12,170 nucleotides of DNA. Source: an uncultured bacterium. Its GTDB lineage: Bacteria > Patescibacteriota > Minisyncoccia > Phycocordibacterales > GWA1-40-21. The notes beneath the pieces were generated by a model, which worked only from the letters and a program-made list of their open reading frames with translations, had not been told where the DNA came from and did no database searches. Within the stretch, counting starts at the first letter, position 1. Each line of letters begins with the position of its first letter. Location: assembly GCA_903868205.1 (NCBI GenBank), contig CAIPUJ010000053.1:1-12170 (forward strand), in the 5' to 3' direction. Below are positions 1 to 6,527 of the stretch, piece by piece. The position numbers and the translations under genes are program-made.

Positions 1-1
1 G

Positions 2-847
2 ATACTTATACAATTTGCATATGGTAACCTTTTTACCACATATATTGTTTTTTATTTTAGAAGTGCAGTTTTATCTTTCGCTTGGCCTTTTCTACTTTTA
101 ATTTTTGTTTTACTTATTGGTAATGAAATTTGGAAAAAACATTATCACATCCTCACATTACAATTAACAACTCTTTTTCTTGCTGTATATATGTTTGTGA
201 TATTTGGATTGCCAGTTCTTTTAAAACGTATTGGAGACGATGTTTTTATATGGAGTGGAATTTATAGTTTACTTTTTATATTTATTTTTTCATTAGTACT
301 TATCGGATTTACAAAAGAAAAATTTGCTAAAAGTAAAAAAGGATTGATATTTAGTATTTTGGGTACGTATCTCATAATGAACGGAATGTATTTTTTGAAT
401 ATTATTCCGCCAATTCCATTATCATTAAAAACAGCAGGCGTATATCACGAATTTTCTAAAAATTCAGCTGGAAATTATGTAGGATATGAAGAAAAAGTAG
501 ATTGGAAAAACTTTTTTGTAGAGTATCCAATTTTCCATAGATTAAATAATGAGCCAGTATATGTGTTTGGTGCAGTTTTTTCTCCAGCAAAATTAAACAC
601 AAAGATATATCACAAATGGCAGTATTTTGATGTTACAGATAAAAAATGGAAAGATTCAATGACTCTAGAAATATCCATTGTTGGTGGAAGGGAAGGTGGA
701 TATAGGATTTATTCTTCCAAGGAAGCCGTATTTCCAGGTCTTTGGAGGGTTGATGTTCTTAATATAAATAAACAGATTATTGGGAGATTGAAATTTAGTA
801 TTGAAGATACAAAAACAAAGTCTGAAATGGTTCAGGTTAAGATTTAG
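2..847 (+). CDS. DUF2914 membrane protein, 5'-partial (start outside window)
   Basis: The reading frame is open from base 2 to the TAA-free left edge and stops at TAG 845-847; the first in-window ATG (191) lies inside a hydrophobic segment, so the true start is upstream and only the C-terminal 281 codons are seen. Four hydrophobic stretches are visible: roughly bases 35-120, 140-220, 240-305 and 345-415. They are followed by a soluble part of about 140 residues. That part contains VYVFGAVFSPAKL, HKWQYFD, IVGGREGGYRIYSSK and FPGLWRVDVLN, which match what I know of DUF2914, a C-terminal domain of unknown function common in CPR and some proteobacterial membrane proteins. Its GG-G-R and PG-WRV motifs are intact. 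The domain probably faces the outside of the membrane. No enzymatic function can be assigned. No gene on either side suggests a pathway. Domain call fairly firm, role unknown. Confidence 0.8.
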   Translation: MLIQFAYGNLFTTYIVFYFRSAVLSFAWPFLLLIFVLLIGNEIWKKHYHILTLQLTTLFLAVYMFVIFGLPVLLKRIGDDVFIWSGIYSLLFIFIFSLVLIGFTKEKFAKSKKGLIFSILGTYLIMNGMYFLNIIPPIPLSLKTAGVYHEFSKNSAGNYVGYEEKVDWKNFFVEYPIFHRLNNEPVYVFGAVFSPAKLNTKIYHKWQYFDVTDKKWKDSMTLEISIVGGREGGYRIYSSKEAVFPGLWRVDVLNINKQIIGRLKFSIEDTKTKSEMVQVKI

Positions 848-923
848 TGACTTGCCCATTAAAATTTTTGCCAATGTTTTTATAAAAATTGTAACAATTG
901 GATACTTTTTGTTTTTAATTTCA

Positions 924-932
924 TGATATAAT
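924..932 (+). promoter_or_regulatory. Extended -10 promoter for the 994-2093 gene pair
   Basis: TGATATAAT reads as an extended -10 (TG-n-TATAAT) with a perfect TATAAT at 927-932. No good -35 is found at 16-18 bp upstream, which is acceptable for extended -10 promoters. The predicted start of transcription is near 939, leaving about 55 nt before the ATG at 994. The same string TGATATAATATA recurs in front of the gene at 2263. Confidence 0.55.
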
Positions 933-993
933 ATATACTAATCAGGAAGTTTTAAAACAATTTTTGTTGGCAAAAACTTTCTTGGGTAAATAT

Positions 994-1584
994 ATGAAAT
1001 TGAAAATTGTTATAGCAGTAGTTATTGTCATCTTTGCTTTATTGAGCTTAGCTATTTCTTCTGTAATTAATTCTCCTCAAAAAATTACCGCTTGTACCGA
1101 AGAGGCGAAGATGTGTCCAGATGGTAGCGCAGTTGGTAGAAGTGGTCCAAATTGTGAATTTGCTGAGTGCCCTAAAGCTGTAACTCAAACAACAGTAATC
1201 CCTAATAACCCAATACAAAATACAAATGTTGTAATTCCTAATATTGCTAATACCACTAAATTAAATAAAAAAATAATAATCGGAGGGGTCTCCATTACTC
1301 CGATAGAATTAGTTTCTGATAGTAGATGTGCTGTTGATGTACAGTGTGTGTGGGCTGGCACAGTGGAGATTCGTGTAAAATTAGAGAACGGATCAAACAT
1401 ACAAGAATCACGATTAACATTGGGTAGCTCGGTAAAGTTTTTAAATACAAATATAGAGTTTAAGAACGTATTGCCACCTCCATATTCTAAAGTTTCTATT
1501 AAGTCAGGTGATTATTATTTTGAATTTGCGATAACTTCGGCACAGCCAACAAAGGTTGATAATACTCAAAAACCGATATTTTAA
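994..1584 (+). CDS. Small membrane-anchored, Cys-containing exported protein, unknown function
   Basis: 196 aa from the ATG at 994. This start is chosen because the protein then opens with MKLK and a hydrophobic stretch (residues 4-24), a signal anchor or uncleaved signal peptide; an in-frame TTG at 964 would add ten residues in front of it. Outside the membrane there are two small modules. The first (residues 34-60) has four cysteines spaced C-x6-C-x12-C-x4-C around CPDGS and GPNCEFAECP. This is a short module I recognise from other CPR exported proteins; it is loosely Kazal-like, but I would not call it a protease inhibitor. A Pro/Asn/Thr-rich linker follows. The second (about 97-182) contains SRCAVDVQCVWAG and ends with a predicted beta-rich segment; the C-x5-C-x-WAG pattern is shared by many small bacterial exported proteins of unknown function. 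The six cysteines could make three disulfides. The next gene begins 2 nt after its stop, so the two are probably co-transcribed. Confidence 0.72.
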   Translation: MKLKIVIAVVIVIFALLSLAISSVINSPQKITACTEEAKMCPDGSAVGRSGPNCEFAECPKAVTQTTVIPNNPIQNTNVVIPNIANTTKLNKKIIIGGVSITPIELVSDSRCAVDVQCVWAGTVEIRVKLENGSNIQESRLTLGSSVKFLNTNIEFKNVLPPPYSKVSIKSGDYYFEFAITSAQPTKVDNTQKPIF

Positions 1585-1586
1585 AT

Positions 1587-2093
1587 ATGAAAAAAATCAT
1601 TGTTAATGATTTGATGCAGAAAAATTATGAGTATGAAGTCACTGTTCCTATAGGTAAAAAATTTGATAAAGATTTTAAACCAGAACTAACACCCAAAGAA
1701 ATGCTTGAGCTCGGTTGTTTTGGTGGAAAGTACATGACAGATTGTAAAAAAGAATTTCCAAAGGATTGGTTTACTAATGCGAAGCTTTGTCATGAAAAAC
1801 ATGATGCTAAGTTAAATTATTTTGGTGTAAACGCTAGCCAACCACTTTTTGTTTGGAGAGAAAAAGGATGGATCAATGAAGAACACGATCCAAGAGGCTG
1901 GTTTCAGTGGTATTGTAGGTATTATATGGGCAGGAGATTACCAGAAGAAGATCACAGACAGATTATGAGGTGGAAAAATATGCGTCGCCATATAGCCCAA
2001 ATCCGTAAGAATTGTAGAGCCCATGACATATATTGTAGGCCTAAACAAAGACAGTCTCTATTGCACTGGGCATATGATAGTAGAAAAATGTGA
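1587..2093 (+). CDS. Conserved cytosolic protein of unknown function, Trp/Tyr/Arg-rich
   Basis: 168 aa, ATG to TGA. It has no signal peptide or membrane segment. The N-terminal third (MKKIIVNDLM, VTVPIGKKFD, LTPKEMLELG, FGGKYMTDC) leads to a strongly basic and aromatic C-terminal half with KLNYFGVNAS, WREKGWI, DPRGWFQWYCRYYMGRR, RWKNMRRH and RQSLLHWAYDSRKM. This text matches my memory of a widely conserved but unnamed family in bacteria and some eukaryotes; I know of no assigned function and give none. The run of Arg, Lys and Trp would suit binding of nucleic acid or another polyanion, but that is inference only. There are six cysteines with no clear zinc-ligand pairing. It starts 2 nt after the preceding stop with no Shine-Dalgarno sequence, which suggests translational coupling. 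The use of TGA as stop argues against the TGA-as-glycine code of Gracilibacteria and Absconditabacteria. Confidence 0.75.
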   Translation: MKKIIVNDLMQKNYEYEVTVPIGKKFDKDFKPELTPKEMLELGCFGGKYMTDCKKEFPKDWFTNAKLCHEKHDAKLNYFGVNASQPLFVWREKGWINEEHDPRGWFQWYCRYYMGRRLPEEDHRQIMRWKNMRRHIAQIRKNCRAHDIYCRPKQRQSLLHWAYDSRKM

Positions 2094-2126
2094 TATAGCC
2101 CACCCATTAAAGCTTTTTTGACTTTT

Positions 2127-2197
2127 GTCATTCCCGTGAAGACGGGAATCCAGTTTATAAGAAATTAAAGATGGATCCCCGTATTCGCGAGGATGAC
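2127..2197 (+). repeat. REP/BIME-like pair of inverted palindromic units
   Basis: Two 27-nt units face each other: 2127-2153 and 2171-2197, separated by 17 nt of AT-rich sequence. The reverse complement of the first agrees with the second at 21 of 27 positions. Each unit is itself a palindrome: ATTCCCGT (2130-2137) pairs perfectly with ACGGGAAT (2142-2149) over a GAAG loop. In the second unit ATCC/GGAT (2175-2178 / 2191-2194) is extended by CG/CG after one mismatch. The GTCATTCCCG...CGGGAATCCAG core is the type of REP-like intergenic repeat seen in many unrelated bacteria. It is much richer in GC than its surroundings, which suits a mobile or spread sequence. It may also act as a transcription roadblock or an mRNA 3' end after the gene ending at 2093. 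Confidence 0.75.
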
Positions 2198-2247
2198 AGA
2201 CAGAAAATAAAGAATACTTCGTGTTGTTTTATATCAACAATATTTTG

Positions 2248-2256
2248 TGATATAAT
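2248..2256 (+). promoter_or_regulatory. Extended -10 promoter giving a probable leaderless mRNA
   Basis: TGATATAAT, with a perfect TATAAT at 2251-2256. Transcription would normally start about 7 nt after the hexamer, at or next to the A of the ATG at 2263. The gene downstream would then have no 5' untranslated region, and no ribosome binding site is present. A convincing -35 is absent. Confidence 0.55.
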
Positions 2257-2262
2257 ATAAGT

Positions 2263-3030
2263 ATGAAAAGAAAAATAATCATAATATTAATATTTGTAAT
2301 TGTTATTTTGTTAGTTGCTTTTGTTGTATACAAAGAAAAAATAGGAGATGCAACAATGAAGCTTTATTATGGTGATCCATTAAGTGCAACCTATACTATT
2401 GATGATGCAGAGTATCTTTTGAAAGACGGTAAGTCAGAGATGGAAGCTGCACCAGGTTCTGCAGAGAAAATCACTACTGAAATATTTGGTGAGCCGGTCT
2501 CCGGAGATTTAAATGGAGATGGTATTGGTGATTACTCAATGTTTCTTGTTCAAAGAACTGGAGGTACAGGATCTTTTTATTTTGTAGTTTCTGCAATATC
2601 TAGAAAAGATGGAAAAGTGGCCGGTACGAATGCGGTGTACTTAGGTGATAGAATTGCACCACAAAATATTCAAGTAAAAGATGGAGAAATAATTGCCAAT
2701 TATGCTGATAGAAATGAGGGCGAGAGAATGAACGTTAAGCCGTCTCTTGGTGTATCAAAATACATAAAATTAGTAGATGGTGTCCTTAAAGATATAAATG
2801 AAAAGGCGGATGAGAGTTTGGGTGATACAAGTGACAATCCAATGGTGAATTGTGACAAAATGAGCGGTATTTGGTATGGAGAAGAGGGAATTTGTGAGGT
2901 AAATCAGCTTTCTAGGGAAGAGTGTACTAATCAAGGAGGTGTATTTAATGAATGTGCTTCTGCTTGTAGACATAATCCAAAAGCTGAAATATGTACAATG
3001 CAATGTGTTCTGACCTGTACTTTTAAATAG
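2263..3030 (+). CDS. Membrane-anchored exported protein with Asp-rich loop and Cys-rich C-terminal module
   Basis: 255 aa. Residues 1-4 are basic and 5-22 strongly hydrophobic, giving a signal anchor with the rest outside. Residues 43-172 form a domain with YTIDDAEYLLKDG, APGSAEKITTE, GEPVSGDLNGDGIGDYSMFL, GSFYFVVSAI, GTNAVYLGDRIAPQN and NYADRNEGERM. I recognise this as a recurrent exported domain in CPR and proteobacteria without an assigned function. DLNGDGIGD (82-90) has the spacing of a dockerin- or EF-like calcium loop. Residues 197-252 carry eight cysteines (197, 211, 221, 231, 235, 244, 248, 252), including CASACRHNP, a separate small module that probably has four disulfides. The even number of cysteines outside the membrane implies oxidative folding. 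Its own promoter makes it probably monocistronic. Confidence 0.78.
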   Translation: MKRKIIIILIFVIVILLVAFVVYKEKIGDATMKLYYGDPLSATYTIDDAEYLLKDGKSEMEAAPGSAEKITTEIFGEPVSGDLNGDGIGDYSMFLVQRTGGTGSFYFVVSAISRKDGKVAGTNAVYLGDRIAPQNIQVKDGEIIANYADRNEGERMNVKPSLGVSKYIKLVDGVLKDINEKADESLGDTSDNPMVNCDKMSGIWYGEEGICEVNQLSREECTNQGGVFNECASACRHNPKAEICTMQCVLTCTFK

Positions 3031-3032
3031 CC

Positions 3033-3041
3033 TGTGGATAA
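3033..3041 (-). promoter_or_regulatory. DnaA-box-like 9-mer upstream of the rpoBC promoter
   Basis: TGTGGATAA on the + strand is TTATCCACA on the - strand, a perfect match to the strong DnaA box. It lies 9 bp upstream of the -35 hexamer of rpoBC. One perfect 9-mer in 12 kb has roughly a 10 percent chance of arising at random, so function is not established. No second box was noticed nearby, so this is not an origin. Confidence 0.3.
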
Positions 3042-3049
3042 GTGATAGT

Positions 3050-3078
3050 TTGACATTTATAGCCCGATAGATTAGTAT
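3050..3078 (+). promoter_or_regulatory. Sigma-70-type promoter of rpoBC
   Basis: A perfect -35 TTGACA (3050-3055) is followed after 17 bp by TAGTAT (3073-3078), a 4/6 match to TATAAT; overlapping TATATA (3077-3082) is an alternative. Transcription is predicted from about 3085. It is the only TTGACA that I found with ideal spacing, and its place before rpoB fits a strongly expressed housekeeping operon. Confidence 0.65.
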
Positions 3079-3096
3079 ATACAAAGCTTTTATCGA

Positions 3097-3159
3097 ATGT
3101 GTTGCGACTGGGAAAGCGCCAGTGTAAGTAAGAAAAAAATATCTTGCTTAAAAAAATAA
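3097..3159 (+). CDS. Possible 20-codon leader peptide of rpoBC
   Basis: An ATG only about 12 nt after the predicted transcription start opens a 20-codon frame ending at TAA (3157-3159). The peptide begins MCCDWESASV and ends with SCLKK, with a Lys-rich middle. The frame runs through both competing hairpins of the leader, and its stop codon sits next to the 3' arm of the second, where a translating ribosome would decide which one forms. No Shine-Dalgarno sequence is present, but neither do other genes here have one. A short frame of this size can arise by chance, and the sequence is unlike any leader peptide I know. Confidence 0.22.
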   Translation: MCCDWESASVSKKKISCLKK

Positions 3160-3170
3160 GATAAAAAAAA

Positions 3171-3216
3171 TACAAAATTTAAAAAACCTTAAGAGAAAGG
3201 GTCTTTTTGTTTTGTA
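3171..3216 (+). terminator. Weak terminator- or attenuator-like hairpin in the rpoBC leader
   Basis: CCTT (3187-3190) pairs with AAGG (3197-3200) over an AAGAGA loop. The stem is continued by AAAAA (3182-3186) with TTTTT (3204-3208) after a GTC bulge, and by TACAAAA (3171-3177) with TTTTGTA (3210-3216). The T-rich 3' side resembles an intrinsic terminator tract, but the GC core is only two pairs, so termination would be weak or need a factor. It lies 83 nt before the rpoB start. Confidence 0.35.
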
Positions 3217-3298
3217 TATTTAAAATTGTCTTCTTTTTCTAAGTAAGTTGTTTAGTTAATTATTAGCTTTATTAGTTTATTTTTTAATAACAACAAAA

Positions 3299-6200
3299 AT
3301 GAAAAAAGCCGCAAACATTTTGATAGACGGAGTTACAGGAGGAAAGCTTGAAAAGAAATATTTCAGCAAATTCAAAGAACCTCTAATAAAGACTCCCAAC
3401 CTTGTCTGCCACCAAATGAAATCATATGAATGGTTTCTCAAAGATGGTCTTGCAGAAGTTTTCAAGGAGTTTTCTCCTATAAAAGACTATGCTGATAAGA
3501 AATTTGAATTATCTTTCACAGACTTTGAAGTCTTGGCTCCTAAGAATGATGAAAATAGTGCAAAAGAGAAAAAGATTTCTTATGATGCTCAGCTTAAAGC
3601 AAAAGTTAAACTAAAAAACAAAACTCTCGGTACTGTAAAAGAACAGGAAGTATTTCTTTCTGATTTACCTTTGATGACAGATCACGGTACCTTTATAATA
3701 AACGGTATTGAAAGAGTCATTGTTCCTCAGCTCGCTCGTTCTTATGGTGTATTCTTCACTCTTAACGATGCAAAAGGCAAAAATTTCTTTGGTGCAAAGA
3801 TCATTCCAGCAAGAGGTGCATGGATAGAAATAGAATCAGAATCAGACGGTGCTATATATGTCAAAATAGACAAGAAAAGAAAATTTGCGATTTCTTCTCT
3901 TTTGAGAGTTCTAGATGTAAAGACAGATAAGGATATTCTAGACCTATTTAAGGGTGATGAGGTTAATACAAAGGTAATGGAACTTACACTTGCGAAAGAT
4001 CATGCGAAAACTCAGGATGATTCTTTCCTAGAAATCTACAAAAAACTTAGAGATGGAGATCTTGCTTCTATAGAGAATGCAAAAGAGTTTATAAAATCTA
4101 TTTTCTCAAAAGAGAGATACGATATTTCAGGAGTTGGAAGATTTAAATTCAACAAGAGATTTAGCTTATCTATGGATGAGAAAGTTTTAGAAAACAAAAC
4201 TATTACAGCAGAAGATGTTGTTTGTATAATCAAAAACATTGTTGCATTAAACAATGATCCAGAAGCTGTAGAAGATGATATTGATCACTTGGGCTCAAGA
4301 AGAGTTCGTTTTGTCGGTGAACTTATACAAGCTAAGGTAAGAGTTGGTATGGCTCAGATGAAGAGAAATGTTCAAGACAGAATGTCTACAATAGATCCAG
4401 ACATTACAACTCCAGTACAATTCATTTCTGCTAGACCTTTGCAAGCTAGAATAAAAGAATTCTTCACAACAAACCAATTGTCTCAGTTCATGCAACAGAC
4501 AAACATTCTTGAAGAAATTGAACACTTGAGAACTTTGTCAGCACTTGGACCCGGAGGTCTTACAAGAGAAAGAGCTGGATTTGAAGTTAGAGACGTTCAC
4601 CCTTCTCACTATGGAAGAGTTTGTCCTATTCACACACCAGAAGGTCAAAACATTGGTCTTATTTTAAGACTTTCAAATTACGCTAGAGTAAATGAATTTG
4701 GAATGATTGAAACTCCTTATGCGAAAGTTGTAAAAGGTGTTGTTACTGCCGAAGTAAAATATTTCAACGCTTTAGAAGAAGAAGGATTTAGAGTTGCTCA
4801 CGGTGCTACTCACTATGATGAAAACGGAAAGATTACAGATAAAGAAGTTGAAGTTCGTGTAAACGGCGTACCGACTCTCGTTAAAAGAGAAGATGTGGAT
4901 CTTATCGATGTATCTGCAAACCAGGCTTTCTCTATAGCTCCATCTATGATTCCATTCTTGAATCATGACGATGCAAACAGAGCTTTGATGGGATCTAACA
5001 TGCAAAAACAAGCTGTGCCTTGTATTATTCCAGAAGCTCCACTTGTAGCTACAGGTATTGAAGCAGAAGCTGCAAGATATACAGGAAGAGTAATCTTTGC
5101 TGAAGAAGAGGGTGTTGTTTCAAAAGTAGACTCATCAAAAATAGTTGTTAAAGGTGCAAAGACTGGTAAAGATAAAGAATATAAACTTGTTGCATATTCA
5201 AGAACAAACGGTTTTACCCCTTTCCACCAAAGACCATCAGTAGATTTAGGACAGAAAGTTAAGAAGGGTGATTTACTCGCTGATACATCTTCATCTGTAA
5301 ATGGTGAAATGGCTATCGGTCAAAACGCTCTCGTTGCTTTCATGACTTGGAGCGGTGCAAACTACGAAGACGCTATTGTTATTTCAGAAAGACTTGTAAA
5401 AAATAGCAAATTCTCATCAATTCACATTGAAGAATTCATCGTAAATGTTCGTGATACAAAACTTGGACCGGAGGTCACAACACATGATATTCCAAACGTT
5501 GGTGAAGCTAAATTAAAAAACTTAGACGAAGACGGTATCGTAAGAGTTGGAGCAGAAGTTATGACAGGAGATATTCTTGTTGGTAAAATTACTCCAAAAG
5601 GTGAGACTCAACTTACACCAGAAGAAAGACTTCTTAGATCTATTTTTGGTGAAAAAGCTCGTGACGTAAAAGATACTTCAAAGAGGCTTGAAAGTGGAAA
5701 GAGAGGAAGAATTATTTCTGTAAAAGTTTTCTCAAGAGAAAATGGAGACAAGTTAGAATCTGGAATTATAAAGAGAATTCACATTGAAATCGCACAACTT
5801 AGAAATGTTTCTGTTGGAGACAAACTTGCCGGAAGACACGGAAACAAAGGTGTTATCTCAAGAATATTGCCAGTAGAAGATATGCCTTATATGGAAGACG
5901 GTACACCGGTAGATATTATTCTTACACCACTTGGTGTTCCTTCACGTATGAACCTTGGACAGATTCTCGAAGTCCACTTGGGTATGGCTGCGAATACTTT
6001 GAATTATCAAGCTGTTGTTCCACCATTTATGGGTGCTACAGACAAAGAAATAAAAGAAGAACTTGTAAAGGCTGGATACAATGCAGACGGTAAAATGAAA
6101 TTGTTTGACGGAAGAAACGGTCAAGCTTTTGAACAAAATATTTCTGTGGGTTACATGTATATCTTGAAACTGCACCATGAAGTTGAAGACAAGATACACA

Positions 6201-6520
6201 TGAGATCTATTGGTCCTTACTCAATGATTACTCAACAGCCTTTGGGAGGTAGAGCACAAGGAGGAGGTCAGAGATTCGGAGAGATGGAGGTGTGGGCACT
6301 TCTTGGATACGGAGCAGCTTATACACTCAGAGAAATGCTTACAATTAAATCAGATGATATAGTAGGTAGATCAGCAGCATTTGATTCTATAGTTAAAGGA
6401 GAAAGAATCAAAGAGCCAAACTTACCTGCATCATTCAATGTGTTACTAAATAGCTTGAGAGGTCTTGGACTTGATGTCGAACTCAAGAAAGAAAAGATAG
6501 AAGATGATATAAAAGAATAA
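3299..6520 (+). CDS. rpoB: DNA-directed RNA polymerase subunit beta
   Basis: 1073 aa, compact compared with the 1342 aa of E. coli because the lineage inserts are absent. With beta-prime it forms the catalytic core of RNA polymerase. Landmarks in order: N-terminal lobe and protrusion (about 25-385); rifampicin-pocket segment 393-416; [19 protein letters not shown] (417-435); [13 protein letters not shown] (443-455); [20 protein letters not shown] (555-574); [20 protein letters not shown] (674-692 region); [15 protein letters not shown] (840-854) with the two active-site lysines K842 and K850; and the C-terminal clamp segment 975-1020. The ATG at 3299 follows an A-rich leader with no Shine-Dalgarno sequence; the length and the N-terminus fit the family. 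Two oddities: the rifampicin pocket has Q399 and T412 where E. coli has D516 and R529, and the usually invariant [21 protein letters not shown] block reads [21 protein letters not shown]. rpoC follows after 118 nt and is presumably in the same transcript. Confidence 0.99.
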   Translation: [1073 protein letters not shown]

Positions 6521-6527
6521 TTTATTT

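Larger units (their letters stand above)
3085..3298 (+). promoter_or_regulatory. Structured rpoBC leader with mutually exclusive hairpins
   Basis: About 214 nt of untranslated leader precede rpoB. Visible pairings, in order: TTGC and ACTGG (3102-3111, one bulged G) with CCAGT and GTAA (3119-3127); AAGTAAG (3126-3132) with CTTGCTT (3143-3149, one G-U); and TATCTT (3140-3145) with AAGATA (3158-3163). The second and third share bases 3143-3145 and cannot both form, as in an attenuator or riboswitch. The terminator-like hairpin at 3171-3216 follows. From 3217 to 3298 the sequence is AT-rich without further clear structure. I match it to no known riboswitch or ribosomal-protein leader. Autoregulation of RNA polymerase is an inference from position. 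Confidence 0.45.

Noticed and set aside
191..193. ATG 191 as the true start of the DUF2914 protein
   Set aside because: The frame stays open without a stop to base 2 and the upstream codons encode hydrophobic segments, so 191 is internal.
871..901. CCAAT...ATTGG with the TTTTTATAAAAA palindrome as a terminator after the DUF2914 gene
   Set aside because: It is almost pure AT without a GC core, and such palindromes are expected in this composition; it remains only a weak possibility.
964..993. TTG at 964 as the start of the small exported protein
   Set aside because: It would place ten residues before a normal MKLK signal-anchor start at ATG 994, and no ribosome binding site supports it.
2091..2093. 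TGA read as glycine (Gracilibacteria-type code)
   Set aside because: The protein ends at its expected C-terminus there, GGN codons supply all glycines, and no in-frame TGA occurs in rpoB, rpoC or the visible dnaG.
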